64,000 bases of DNA from CAUZWH01 sp965224275 (GCA_965224275.1 CBDCYR010000012.1:496001-560000); one strand, 5' to 3'; numbered from the stretch's first letter, positions 43,804 through 53,427 are shown. The notes: generated from the letters alone by a model not told the origin. Numbers and translations are program-made.

Positions 43804-46632
43804 ATGCTCGGAACCATCATTACAGCGGTCATTACCGCGATTGTCATCATCGCAATCGCCTACATCATCTCGATCTGGATCTACAAGCGATCGCCATCGA
43901 ATATGGCATTCATCCGCACGGGTTTCCTTGGCACCAAAGTTTGCCTCGGGCGCGGCGCAGTCGTGCTGCCGGTCTTCCACGAAGTGTCGTGGGTATCGCT
44001 TGAAACGATCAAGCTGATCGTCGGACGAACCAACGATCAGGCCGTGCTAACCGCCGACAACATCCGGGTTGACATCACGGCTGAGCTTTACACCCACGTC
44101 GGACACACCGAGGCCGACATCCTCGTCGCCAGCCGCAGTTTGGGTGAAAAGACCTTCGATTCAGAAGGCGTGCGCAACCTGCTGGAAGCCAAGATCGTTA
44201 GTCAACTTAGGAGCGACGCGGCAACCAAGACCCTCAAAGAACTCCACGAAAATCGCGATACCTTCGCGCGCGATATCAAGAGCAAGGTGGTCGAGAGCTT
44301 CCAAGCCAATGGCTTGAATCTGGAGGAAGTGACCATCGTATCGCTGGAGCAGTCGGGCAAAGAATATTTCAAGACCGACAATGTGTTCGACGCCGAGGGT
44401 CTCAAAGTCATTACCGAGATCACATCGGGCGCCCGCCGAAAGGTGCACGAAACCGAGAAACGTACCGATGTCGCCATTCGCCAGAAAGATCTCGATACCC
44501 AGCTTGAAATGCTGGAAATCGAGAAAAATGAGGCGTTCGCGAGAGCCAATCAGGATCGCGAGGTCTCCAACGAGCAGGCACTACAACTCTCGGAAAAGCA
44601 GAAATACGTGCTCGATCAACGGCGCGCCGTTGAGGAACGCGAGATTGGCAACGATAAAGAGCTCGAGCGTATGCGCACCGAACGCGAGGTTGCGATCACC
44701 GAGGAAGCGCAAAAGCGCGAGACGACCGAAATTCGTAAAAGCCTGGCGATCGAACAGGAGCAGCGCGACCGCGAGATCGCACTAATCGCAAAGGCCAAGG
44801 AAGAAGAACTCGCCAATATCAAACGCAACCTCGAGTTGGAGAAAGCGGAAAAGGACCGCCAGATCGAATTGATCGCCAAATCGCGCGATGAGGAACTCAC
44901 CCAGATTGAACGCAATCTGGCGCGCGAGCGCGCGGAGAAAGACCGCGAGATCGAACTCTCCATTAAGGAGCGCGAGCGCCAGCAAGCCGATATTTCTCGC
45001 AACACCGAAGTTTTGAAGACCGAGGAAGGCGCCCGCGACGAACGCCATAAGGCGGCCGAGGACGCGACCATCGCGGTGCGCCGGCGTAGCCTCGATACCA
45101 AACTTGCGGTGCTGCAGGTCGAGAAAGACGAAGAATACGCCAAGCTCCTGCAGGATCAGGAAATCTCCAACGAGCGGGCCCGCATCCTGAGCGAGAAGCA
45201 GCGCTTCATCATCGACAAGCGTTGGGAGGTCGAGCAGGAAGAGATCGTCAAAGAGCAAGCACTCGAGCAGGCCCGGATTCAAAAAGAGGCCGCGATCATC
45301 GAGGAAGCCAAAGTGCGCGAAGCCGCCGAAATTAGGCGGGCGTTAGCGCGCGAGCAGGAAGAGCGCGACCGTGATGTAGCCTTGCTGGCGAAAGCCGAGG
45401 AAGTCGACAGCGCAACCACACAACGTAATCGCAAGCGTGAATCCAACGACCGCGATCGTCAGGTGGCGATTATCGCCAAAGAGGAGGAAGTCCGCCGGGC
45501 TGAGGTTCGCCAGGGTCTGGCGATTGAGCTCGAAGAACGCGAGCGGGAAATCGCACTGATCAGCAAGGAATCGGAACGCGAACTCGCAGATATCCAGCGT
45601 TATCTCGCGCGGGAAAAAGAGGAACGCGATCGCGAGATCACCCTGGCCGAGAAGCTGCGTGAGTTGGAAACAGCGGAGATCAAACGGCTACAGACCACCG
45701 CCGAACGCGAACAGGCCGAGCACGGTGCAGAATCGGTTCGTGTCGTAGCGGATGCCGAGCGCGACAAGGAAATTCAGCGTATTGCCGCCGAGCGCGACGC
45801 AACCTCGCGTCGTATTGACGAGGAGAACAAGGCCGAAATCACCCGTATGCACATGTTGACCCAGTCCGAAGCACGCAAACTTTCTGCCGAGCAGGAGGCC
45901 GAGGCCACACTCACGCGCGCTAAGGCGACCAGCGAGGCCCAGAAAATCACCGCCGAGGGCATCGAGCGCGAAGCCGGCGCCACCGGGCGTGCCGAAATGG
46001 AAATCGAAATGTTGCGCACCCAAAATGTGCAGCGGCGTCTGGAAGCTGAAGCGGCCGGGATAGAATCCAAAGCCGACGCACTCAAACAATACGATGAATC
46101 GGCCGCATTCCTTGAGTTGGCTCAGCTTCATATTTCAGCCGAACGGGATATCCATATCGACCAGGCCAAGGCGATGGGCAGTGCCCTCAGCCAGGCCCAA
46201 ATACGCATGTATGGCGGCGGCGGCAGTGGTGGCGACGGCACTGTCGATACCATTCGCGGCATGTTCACTTCTGGCTTTGCTCTTGGTGAGGTGTTGGAGG
46301 GCGTTGCGCAATCGCTGCCCGAAGGGATCCGGCGTCGGTTCTCCGACAACGGGATTCGCGGATTGTTTGGCAAACCCCACCAAGCCAACGAACTGCGGCA
46401 GCATATCGAGGCGTTGACGGGATTGGTTCGGGGCGCGATGCGCACCCGCAAAGACCGTCAGATCCCGTTTAACGACGCGATCAGCAAGCTCGAGGAGGCC
46501 GCCGGAGACGATGCCAGCGTGAGCAGCGCGGTATCATTGCTAAGGGATATGAACGAGAACGGTACGTTCGACGACGTGCAGTTTGAGCAAGTGTGGGCGT
46601 TGCTACAGGCGGCGACCAAGAACGGTGGTTAG
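43804..46632 (+). CDS. Very long flotillin-like SPFH/coiled-coil membrane protein
   Basis: 942 residues; flotillins are usually 450-650. One N-terminal membrane helix (IITAVITAIVIIAIAYIISI), an SPFH/band-7 domain (AFIRTGFLGTKVCLGRGAVV, residues 35-215), then about 500 residues of charged coiled coil. Within it a 29-residue unit (REIALIAKAKEEELANIKRN) repeats, and residues about 222-350 recur at 421-550. The flotillin tail is intact: GIEREAGATGRAEMEIEML and ESKADALKQYDESAAFLELA, then a Gly-rich hinge and a soluble C-domain. It should scaffold membrane microdomains. It lies between hyuB and the transporter ATPase. Confidence 0.85.
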   Translation: MLGTIITAVITAIVIIAIAYIISIWIYKRSPSNMAFIRTGFLGTKVCLGRGAVVLPVFHEVSWVSLETIKLIVGRTNDQAVLTADNIRVDITAELYTHVGHTEADILVASRSLGEKTFDSEGVRNLLEAKIVSQLRSDAATKTLKELHENRDTFARDIKSKVVESFQANGLNLEEVTIVSLEQSGKEYFKTDNVFDAEGLKVITEITSGARRKVHETEKRTDVAIRQKDLDTQLEMLEIEKNEAFARANQDREVSNEQALQLSEKQKYVLDQRRAVEEREIGNDKELERMRTEREVAITEEAQKRETTEIRKSLAIEQEQRDREIALIAKAKEEELANIKRNLELEKAEKDRQIELIAKSRDEELTQIERNLARERAEKDREIELSIKERERQQADISRNTEVLKTEEGARDERHKAAEDATIAVRRRSLDTKLAVLQVEKDEEYAKLLQDQEISNERARILSEKQRFIIDKRWEVEQEEIVKEQALEQARIQKEAAIIEEAKVREAAEIRRALAREQEERDRDVALLAKAEEVDSATTQRNRKRESNDRDRQVAIIAKEEEVRRAEVRQGLAIELEEREREIALISKESERELADIQRYLAREKEERDREITLAEKLRELETAEIKRLQTTAEREQAEHGAESVRVVADAERDKEIQRIAAERDATSRRIDEENKAEITRMHMLTQSEARKLSAEQEAEATLTRAKATSEAQKITAEGIEREAGATGRAEMEIEMLRTQNVQRRLEAEAAGIESKADALKQYDESAAFLELAQLHISAERDIHIDQAKAMGSALSQAQIRMYGGGGSGGDGTVDTIRGMFTSGFALGEVLEGVAQSLPEGIRRRFSDNGIRGLFGKPHQANELRQHIEALTGLVRGAMRTRKDRQIPFNDAISKLEEAAGDDASVSSAVSLLRDMNENGTFDDVQFEQVWALLQAATKNGG

Positions 46633-46640
46633 CCCGTGTA

Positions 46641-47735
46641 ATGCCCGAATACGACGTCGTCCTCGAACACGTTCATAAAACATTCGACGGCGACGTTCGC
46701 GCCGTCATCGACTTCAACGCCGAGATCGAGCATGGCGAGTTCGTCGCCATGCTTGGTCCGAGCGGTTGCGGCAAAACCACGACGCTGCGATTGATCGGCG
46801 GCCTCGAAGAAGTCACCGAGGGCAAGATCTACCTGGCCGGGCAGGACATTACCGATCTGCCGCCCTCGCACCGCAACACCTCGATGATGTTCCAGAGCTT
46901 TGCGCTCTTCCCCCATCGCACGGTGTTTCAGAACGTCGAATTCAGCCTCAAAATGAAGGGGCAGTCCAAGGACGAGCGGGCTCGCCAGGTTTGGCAGATG
47001 CTCGAACTCGTCAGCCTCGATCCGTTGGCGTCGCGTCACCCGCGTGACCTATCCGGCGGCCAACAGCAGCGGGTTGCGCTGGCGCGCGCCTTGATCAGCG
47101 AGCCCGTGTTGTTGCTGCTTGACGAGCCGCTCGGGTCGTTGGACTACAACCTACGAGCCACGATGATGGTCGAATTGAAGAAGCTTCAACGCGAGACGGG
47201 TATCACCTTCATCATGGTCACCCATTCGCAGCAAGAAGCGATGTCGATGGCCGACAAGGTAATCGTCATGAGCGATGCTCTTATTCAGCAAACCGGTACG
47301 TCGCGTGAAATCTACGAGTCACCGCGCACCAAGTTTGTTGCCGAGTTCATTGGCAACAACAACTTATTCACCGGGACGATCAAGTCGCGCAGCGGCTCCA
47401 TCGTGTTCGTCGAGTCTGAGACAAACCTGTTCTATGTGCGCGTGCCCGACCATATCAGGCAAGTCAAAATCGGCGGCGAAGCCCATTTCTCCGTACGTGC
47501 TGATCTTGCGCATACCGGTAATCATCCCGATATGGCCAACAAAGTGACCGGGACCTATATAACGACCGAATTTATGGGCTCGCTCGAAACTGATGTCTTC
47601 GAATTGGTACCTGGCCTCTTCGTTCACGTCGAACAGCACCGAAGTGCGTCGGATCACACCTATGAGATGGGTGAGCGTGAAACCATCTGCTGGCCGGCCG
47701 ACGCCGGTGTGCTGCTTGATCACGTTACCAGGTAG
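46641..47735 (+). CDS. PotA-like ABC transporter ATP-binding protein
   Basis: 364 residues from ATG 46641. Walker A is MLGPSGCGKTTTLRLIGGLE, the signature is LSGGQQQRVALARAL, Walker B is LLLLDEPLGSLD, and the switch histidine is in MVTHSQQEAMSMADK. The C-terminal TOBE domain (residues 270-360) is typical of polyamine, iron or organic-compound importers. The matching permeases and binding protein are probably those on the opposite strand at 52.6-56.0 kb. It starts nine bases after the flotillin-like stop, so is likely co-transcribed. Confidence 0.9.
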   Translation: MPEYDVVLEHVHKTFDGDVRAVIDFNAEIEHGEFVAMLGPSGCGKTTTLRLIGGLEEVTEGKIYLAGQDITDLPPSHRNTSMMFQSFALFPHRTVFQNVEFSLKMKGQSKDERARQVWQMLELVSLDPLASRHPRDLSGGQQQRVALARALISEPVLLLLDEPLGSLDYNLRATMMVELKKLQRETGITFIMVTHSQQEAMSMADKVIVMSDALIQQTGTSREIYESPRTKFVAEFIGNNNLFTGTIKSRSGSIVFVESETNLFYVRVPDHIRQVKIGGEAHFSVRADLAHTGNHPDMANKVTGTYITTEFMGSLETDVFELVPGLFVHVEQHRSASDHTYEMGERETICWPADAGVLLDHVTR

Positions 47736-47907
47736 CTCTGGCGGGCTGTAAGCATCTGTTTTTGCGGAAAATATGTCGATCAGTTGCGCCGACTGACGAC
47801 TATGTGAACCAACCTTTCCAGATGGTTATTTGAAGCGCCGGTCCACGCGCCTTATCTCGCTACCAACGGAAGCGATCCCGATCTCGGACGATTTGGGGAG
47901 TACGAGA

Positions 47908-48174
47908 ATGACTTGGCAATTGGTACTTCTGGTTGGTGCGATCTTTGTGACCGGTGCGGTTTATGGCGTCGTCGTCAATAACTTGGCCGTGCGCTACCTA
48001 GCAATGCGCCGCGCGCGCGAACGGCAACAAACAGACCGTCGGCCGGTGAAGTGGAACTGGGTCGGTGGTCAGTCAAGCCTTCGTTTGCCCTCGCGGGCCG
48101 AGTGTTCCCAGGTTTCCAACCGCCGGGTCGATGACGGTCTGCGTTCGTTATGTTCTGAGCTTTATCAGAATTAG
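47908..48174 (+). CDS. Small membrane protein whose stop codon is formed by a mobile element
   Basis: 88 residues from ATG 47908 with GGGGAG upstream. One N-terminal helix (MTWQLVLLVGAIFVTGAVYG), then a basic tail (YLAMRRARERQQTDRRP). The TAG stop (48172-48174) combines the TA target and the first base of the inverted-repeat element, so the original C-terminus may have been different. Unknown function. Confidence 0.5.
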   Translation: MTWQLVLLVGAIFVTGAVYGVVVNNLAVRYLAMRRARERQQTDRRPVKWNWVGGQSSLRLPSRAECSQVSNRRVDDGLRSLCSELYQN

Positions 48175-48386
48175 TGCCCCCTATCATAATTCTGCTGTAC
48201 GTAGGATTGCTTAGCCTGTTTCCTCGGCAGGAGGGCGCGCGAAGGCGATGTTGGTGCATCGGCGAGCGTTCTCGACGCCCCGAGGGAGCAGGATAAGCGA
48301 CCCTTTGGGCGGCGTTCAGATGCCCCCCGGACGTTGTCGCGCGGCGCTTGTGATGCGCCAGCATCACGGCGCACCACGGCTCCTAG

Positions 48387-49439
48387 AGCGTTTTCCTATC
48401 ATTTGCGGTCATAGCCGGCAGCAGCGAAGTAATTTTCGCATTCCGTTGGTGTGAAGGTGTCGATGCCTTGGGCGATGGCGTCCCAGAGGTCATCGACGGT
48501 TCGGGCGGCGGTCTTTTTGAGGAAAGCCTTGAGCTTGGAGAAGGCCATTTCAATGGGGTTAAAGTCAGGGCTGTAGGGCGGCAGGAAGCGCAACTCTGCC
48601 GCGGCGACTTCGATGGCCGTGCGCACGGCGATGGGTTTGTGGGCGGGTAAGTTATCCATCACCACGATATCGCCGGGTTTGAGCGTCGGGACCAAGACCT
48701 GCTCCACATAAGCGAGGAAGGCGGCACCATGCATGGCACCGTCGAGCACCATGGGCGCGGTCATGCCTTCAAGGCGGAGCGCGCCAACGAAGGTCGTCGT
48801 CTTCCAGTGTCCATGAGGCACCGGTGCTTGGCAACGCTCGCCCCGTGGCGCCCGGCCGTAACGCCGGGCCATCTTGGTCGAAGCGCCGGTCTCGTCAATG
48901 AACACCAGCCGCTCGGGATTCAGATCGGGTTGGGCGTCGAACCAGGCCTGCCGGCGGCGCAGGACGTCAGCTCGCTGTTGCTCGCAGGCGTGCGCGGTTT
49001 TTTTTGAACGTCATGCCGTGCCGGTCGAGCAGCCGCCAGACCGTGCTTTGGGCCACCGTCAAGCCATGCCCCGCGTCCAGGTGTGCCGCGATCTCGCCCA
49101 AGGTGATGTCCGGCGTCTCGTCAACCAGCGCCAGGATTTCCTCGGCATGGGCCTCGATCCGGTGCGAGCGGTGGTCACCGCCTTGCGGCCTAGGCCCGAC
49201 ATCGCCCGTCCGCCGCCACCGATTCACCCATTTGATCGCCGTCGAGGCCGCAACCCCGAAGCGGCGCGCCGCCGAGCGCCGCGACAGGCCGCTGTCAACC
49301 GCCGATACAAGCCGTTCTCGAAGATCATTGGAAAGAGGTTTCGTCATGCAGGCTGGCCTCCTCCACCAGCCCACATCTTGAATCAGAAATTCGATCCCAT
49401 GGGAATCCCAAAAAGAATCCGTCAGCTCAGAAAATGCTC
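48387..49439 (-). mobile_element. IS630-family insertion sequence, 1053 bp
   Basis: Ends are short inverted repeats (GAGCGTTTTC at left, GAAAATGCTC at right) flanked by duplicated TA (48385-48386 and 49440-49441). It carries one transposase gene, split by a frameshift. It is inserted inside the older MITE-like element. Confidence 0.88.
48399..49347 (-). pseudogene. IS630-family transposase, frames joined only by a +1 shift in A8
   Basis: The N-terminal half from ATG 49347 (MTKPLSNDLRERLVSAVDSG) carries HTH domains: SRRSAARRFGVAASTAIKWV and LTVAQSTVWRLLDRHGMTFK. At the A8 tract (48998-49005 on the plus strand T8) the frame moves to THAC-like KTAHACEQQRADVLRRRQAW and the catalytic half: LVFIDETGASTKMARRYG (first Asp), DIVVMDNLPAHK (second Asp) and LPPYSPDFNPIEMAFSKLK (Glu). 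All three acidic residues are present. The A8 tract may be programmed slippage or a disabling indel. Confidence 0.8.
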
Positions 49440-49494
49440 TAGCCGGGAACATCTGAACGCCGTCCTACGTACAGCAGAATTATGATAGGGGGCA

Positions 49495-49854
49495 CTACTG
49501 CCCCGTTCGCTTCTCAAGAAAGTCCTTTAGCACTACAGCGCCGTTACGCTCGGTATCCCGAGCCGCAAAAACGAAAGTTACGGGCCCGGCCGCGCAAAGC
49601 TCCATGAGCGCCGCTACAGCCTCCATATTTACGTTTAACTCCGCACGATAGCGTTTCTGAAACTCGGGCCAACGCTCGGGTCGATGGGCGTACCAGCGCC
49701 GCAGGTCGGGGCTTGGCGCTGCTTCCTTGATCCAATGATCGATTGCCGCGCGTTGCTTCGTAACGCCGCGCGGCCACAGGCGTTCAACAAGGATGCGAAT
49801 GCCATCTGACGGCGATGCTTCGTCGTAGGCCCGCTTCAGAGCTATCTTCAACAC
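49495..49854 (-). CDS. DUF488 family protein
   Basis: 119 residues from GTG 49854. Typical motifs are RILVERLWPRGVTKQRAAID and RWYAHRPERWPEFQKRYRAE, then FVFAARDTERNGAVVLKDFL. The family function is unknown. The TAG stop (49497-49495) is again made of the TA target and the element's end base. The gene is complete or nearly so. Confidence 0.85.
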   Translation of the reverse strand: MLKIALKRAYDEASPSDGIRILVERLWPRGVTKQRAAIDHWIKEAAPSPDLRRWYAHRPERWPEFQKRYRAELNVNMEAVAALMELCAAGPVTFVFAARDTERNGAVVLKDFLEKRTGQ

Positions 49855-49911
49855 CGATCGCGCCTCACGTGAATGTCATAGGGCAGACGTGGCGCGTGGT
49901 TGGCATGAGGC

Positions 49912-51075
49912 TCAGGTCCCAAAGATCAGTTCTTCCCGCTCGTAGAGCCGGGCGGCCACAAGAAACAACACGAGTGAGGCCGCCAGTGTCGCAAGCATCG
50001 CAATCGATATATGCGTAAGCGCTACCGGCTCACCTCGCACGAACTGGCCGATCAGCACGGTTTGACCGAACGTCGGAATGAGCATCATCCAGTTCTGCGC
50101 CTCAAACGATACGAATACCAGCAACAGGCCAGGCAGGCCCGGAATCAAGGGGAGCAGGCCGAGATAGGTAAGGGCTTGCTTGAAGCTTCGGGTGACGGTG
50201 GCAATGATCGTCTGAACTGCTACGGCAAAGAACACGAGCGGTATGCTGATCGCCAAAATGCCGACAAACGATGGAAGGTCGAGCTTGTCGGCGAAGCTCA
50301 ATCTCTCCGAACCGACAGTTTCAAACATCACCTTGAATGCAACGAGTTGCACAATCACGGCCACCACGGTGAACACGACAGCGGCCAGCACCTTACCGCT
50401 CATTACCTCCCACCGCGCGACCGGATTGGCGAGCAGCGGCTCGAACGAGCCGCGTTCCCGCTCCCCCGACGTCGCGTCCAGGGTGAGATAAACGCCGCCG
50501 ATGAAGACATTGAAGGGTGCGAGCATCGACAGGAACGTGTCAATCAGTGTCCCGCTCTCGGCGACGTTTGTCGGCTCGATCCTGATCGGATCAAGAGCGC
50601 CGGGCTCGATCTGGCGCTGTGACAAGCGTTCCAGAGCTATTTCGCGGCCGTACCCGCGCAATAGGTCGAGCAACTGGTTGACGACGACCAGGCTCGCAAG
50701 CCGTGACGAATCCATAACGACCTGAACGGTCGCCGGATCGCCGGCCGAAAAACGACGACCGAATTGACTGGGAATCCGAAGCACGGATGCGTGGCGACCG
50801 CGTTTTACGGCCTCGTTGGCCTCGCCGATGATGGGTTCGAGAACAACGCCGTTCGATTCGAGGTGGGAAATAAGTTGCGGTGCGTGCTCGGCGCCGGCCA
50901 CCGCGACGAGAATCGTCGTTTCACGATCCAGGACCAGGAGATTTGCCATTAGCCCGATCAGCACGCCGAGTAGAATTGGCCCCAGGAGGGGATAGACCAA
51001 AGCCGCCGATAGGCTGCGCCCGTCGCGCAAATTGTCGACGAGTTCTTTGGCGAGGACGACGCGGATGCGGTCCAT
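49912..51075 (-). CDS. ABC-2 type transporter permease (NatB-like)
   Basis: 387 residues. A cytosolic start MDRIRVVLAKELVDNLRDGR, a first helix LLGPILLGVLIGLMANLLVL, a large periplasmic domain, then five helices (FNVFIGGVYLTLDATSGERE, VLAAVVFTVVAVIVQLVAF, FVGILAISIPLVFFAVAVQ, GLLPLIPGLPGLLLVFVSF). The GERERGSFEPLLANPV segment is diagnostic of the NatB group of exporters. It follows its ATPase by two bases. Confidence 0.88.
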   Translation of the reverse strand: MDRIRVVLAKELVDNLRDGRSLSAALVYPLLGPILLGVLIGLMANLLVLDRETTILVAVAGAEHAPQLISHLESNGVVLEPIIGEANEAVKRGRHASVLRIPSQFGRRFSAGDPATVQVVMDSSRLASLVVVNQLLDLLRGYGREIALERLSQRQIEPGALDPIRIEPTNVAESGTLIDTFLSMLAPFNVFIGGVYLTLDATSGERERGSFEPLLANPVARWEVMSGKVLAAVVFTVVAVIVQLVAFKVMFETVGSERLSFADKLDLPSFVGILAISIPLVFFAVAVQTIIATVTRSFKQALTYLGLLPLIPGLPGLLLVFVSFEAQNWMMLIPTFGQTVLIGQFVRGEPVALTHISIAMLATLAASLVLFLVAARLYEREELIFGT

Positions 51076-51077
51076 TG

Positions 51078-51809
51078 TTACGCTTGGCTCGACGTTTCAG
51101 ATGTGAGCGCCACAAATATCTCTTCGAGGTCATCGATGTTGGTTTTGTTGCGCAGTTCCGCCGGCGTGCCATCGGCGACCACACGCCCGCCGCAAATGAT
51201 GATCAGGCGGTCGGCGAGAGCCTCGACCTCTTGCATGATGTGGCTTGAGAAAAGCACGCACCTGCCCTGATCCCTCAGCGCATGAATTAGCTGGCGGACC
51301 ATGCGGCTGCTGGCAACATCCAAGCCGTTGGTGGGCTCGTCCAGCAAAAGGTTGGGCGGGTCGTGAATCAACGCGCGAGCCAGCGCGACCTTCACCGTTT
51401 GACCTTTTGACAAACCCTTGCCCCTGGCGTCGATGAAAGACCCCATGCCCAGAGTTGTGATCAATCCGTCGAGGCGCTGCTCGAGATCCACGCCGCCGAG
51501 GCTGTGGAGATTGCCGAAATAGCGAACGTGCTCGCGAGCGGTGAGACGGGGATAGAGCCCGCGCGTATCGGGCAACACGCCGATGCGCATCTGGACGTCA
51601 CGACTATTCTTAACGGTATCGAATCCGTCGACGCTGACACAACCGCGGCTCGGTTTCATCACCGTACACAGAGTGCGGAGCGTGGTCGTTTTGCCGGCAC
51701 CGTTGGGCCCGATTAAGGCTGCAATCTCACCGTCGTCGATAGTGAAAGAGACGCCCGCCAGGGCATTGACCGGCCCGAACGATTTGTGGAGATCGTCGAC
51801 GACGATCAT
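51078..51809 (-). CDS. ABC transporter ATP-binding protein (NatA-like)
   Basis: 243 residues. Walker A ALIGPNGAGKTTTLRTLC, signature GLSKGQTVKVALARAL (an LSKGQ variant common in NatA proteins), Walker B NLLLDEPTNGLDV and the switch histidine in VLFSSHIMQEVEAL. It pairs with the downstream permease as an exporter, possibly of sodium or a small compound. It is unrelated to the PotA-like ATPase nearby. Confidence 0.92.
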   Translation of the reverse strand: MIVVDDLHKSFGPVNALAGVSFTIDDGEIAALIGPNGAGKTTTLRTLCTVMKPSRGCVSVDGFDTVKNSRDVQMRIGVLPDTRGLYPRLTAREHVRYFGNLHSLGGVDLEQRLDGLITTLGMGSFIDARGKGLSKGQTVKVALARALIHDPPNLLLDEPTNGLDVASSRMVRQLIHALRDQGRCVLFSSHIMQEVEALADRLIIICGGRVVADGTPAELRNKTNIDDLEEIFVALTSETSSQA

Positions 51810-51827
51810 CGCGTTCGCGTATTAGGG

Positions 51828-51848
51828 GCGCCCGTCACGGTCGGGCGC
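51828..51848. terminator. Possible hairpin between GST and NatA-like genes
   Basis: GCGCCCG pairs with CGGGCGC around a 7-base loop, in the 70-base gap. There is no T-run, so a terminator role is uncertain. Confidence 0.3.
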
Positions 51849-51879
51849 GATCGAGCATATTGGCCTAGATCACCAACGT

Positions 51880-52567
51880 TCACCGCCGCGCGTATTGGTC
51901 GTTGCCGAACAATACCGACCAGTTCTCATCGTTGAACTCGGGCGGTGTGTCCTCGGTCACCTTCATGTCTTTCGCAACCGCGGGTCGTTTGGCGATCACA
52001 TCGAACCAACGCACAACATTGGGAAAGTCTTCTATCCGTTGACCTTGCCGTTCATAGAGGCGGCACCAGGGGAAAATAGCCATGTCGGCGATCGAATAGG
52101 CGCCCGCGACGTAGTCGCGATCGGCGAGCCGTCGATCAAGCACGTGATAAAGACGGCCTGCTTCGTTGGTGTAGCGATCCATCGCGTATTTGATGCGCTC
52201 GGGTGCGTAGGCGTTGAAATGATGTGATTGCCCAAGCATGGGGCCGAAGCCGCCCATTTGCCAGAACAGCCATTGCATCACGTCGACCCGTTCGCGCGGC
52301 TCGGCTGGGCAAGAACTGCCCGGTCTTTTCGGCGAGATAGACCAGAATCGCGCCCGACTCGAATACCGAAATCGGCTTCCTGTCGGGGCCATCTTGATCA
52401 ACGATCGCCGGAATTTTGTTATTGGGGCTGATCGCGAGGAACTCAGGCGTGAATTGATCGCCCTTGCCGATGTCGATCCACGTGAGTTTGTAAGGCAGGC
52501 CGGTTTCTTCGAGCATGATGTGGATCTTTTGCCCGTTTGGCGTTGCCGCCGTGTAGAGGTCGATCAC
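51880..52567 (-). pseudogene. Glutathione S-transferase-like protein, one-base frameshift
   Basis: The N-terminal thioredoxin-like domain reads MIDLYTAATPNGQKIHIMLE, SPNNKIPAIVDQDG and VFESGAILVYLAEKTGQFLP, as in YfcG/YghU-type transferases. After a GGG run at 52307-52309 (plus strand) the frame changes, and the C-terminal helical domain continues ERVDVMQWLFWQMGGFGPML, then VAGAYSIADMAIFPWCRLYE. One base fewer in the run would give about 228 residues in one frame. It may be a sequence error. Confidence 0.8.
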
Positions 52568-52595
52568 AACGCTCTCCTAGTTGTCCTCAAGCGCG

Positions 52596-53423
52596 CTAGC
52601 GAGCGCGGCGGTACAGAATCGTATAGATCCCCAAAAATACGGCGATCATTCCTAGTGAGAATATCGTCGATGCGGTGCCAAGCGCGAACAGCGTTGGGCG
52701 AATTCGTTGAGTCATCGACGCATTGATATCGAGCGGGAGCGTGTTGAACTCGCCGGCAAGCAGGGTAGTGCGGGCGAATTCATCGTAGGACAAGGTGAAA
52801 CCGAACAACCCGGCGGCCACGACTCCTGGCAAGATCAGGGGAAAGGTGACCTCCTTGAACACCGTCCACTCGCTCGCGCCCATGTCGCGTGCGGCCTCTT
52901 CAAGTCGCTCGTCGAACCGGTTGAAAACCGCCATCATGACGAGGAACCCGAACGGCAGCGTCCACACGACGTGGACCGCGAGTGCAGATGACCACCAGTT
53001 CGGGGAAATTCCAAGGAACTGCAGCAGCGTCGCCATGCCCAAGCTCAGCAATATGCCCGGCACCATCAATCCGGCCATCACCGTGTAGAACAACACGCCG
53101 GCACCGTAAAATTTCTTGCGAAACGCCATCGCCAGCATGGTCGAAAATACGGCGGTTATAACCATGACAATGAGGGCAAGAATGAGCGAGCGCAGTAAGG
53201 CGCCCTGCATGTCGCCGACCGTAGACGGTTCGATCAGTTTCTCCCACCAATAGAGACTGACCCCGCGCATCGGGAAGCTTGTGCCACCGCGACGGCCTTG
53301 GAACGACAGCACGAACATGGCAAACATCGGCCCGTAGATGAACAGGACGAACACGAAGAAATAAACGCTATATCCGGATTTGATCCAGACTTTCTTGCGG
53401 CGCTCCGGCGTCCATTTCGCCAC
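52596..53423 (-). CDS. ABC transporter permease (PotC-like)
   Basis: 275 residues from GTG 53423 (MAKWTPERRKKVWIKSGYSV). Six helices and the EAA loop EAARDMGASEWTVFKEVTFP-LILPG are visible. An in-frame ATG at 53441 lies inside the adjacent inverted-repeat element, which also provides AGGGGG seven bases before the GTG. It forms a pair with the upstream permease and belongs to a polyamine/organic-compound type importer. Confidence 0.88.
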   Translation of the reverse strand: MAKWTPERRKKVWIKSGYSVYFFVFVLFIYGPMFAMFVLSFQGRRGGTSFPMRGVSLYWWEKLIEPSTVGDMQGALLRSLILALIVMVITAVFSTMLAMAFRKKFYGAGVLFYTVMAGLMVPGILLSLGMATLLQFLGISPNWWSSALAVHVVWTLPFGFLVMMAVFNRFDERLEEAARDMGASEWTVFKEVTFPLILPGVVAAGLFGFTLSYDEFARTTLLAGEFNTLPLDINASMTQRIRPTLFALGTASTIFSLGMIAVFLGIYTILYRRAR

Positions 53424-53427
53424 GTCA

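Larger units (their letters stand above)
48174..49495. mobile_element. TA-target inverted-repeat element (MITE-like), interrupted by the IS630 element
   Basis: Its ends are a 33-bp perfect inverted repeat (48174-48206 and 49463-49495; left end GTGCCCCCTATCATAATTCT), flanked by TA on both sides. Subtracting the IS leaves about 270 bases. The left interior (TTTCCTCGGCAGGAGGG, GGCGAGCGTT, CCCCGAGGGA) matches the reverse complement of the second copy at 53428-53623. TA targets and non-coding content fit a MITE of the IS630/Tc1-mariner superfamily. Confidence 0.8.

Noticed and set aside
48171..48377. Small protein-coding frames inside the inverted-repeat elements
   Set aside because: They are Arg/Pro-rich readings of non-coding element DNA, without ribosome sites, and such frames differ between the two copies.
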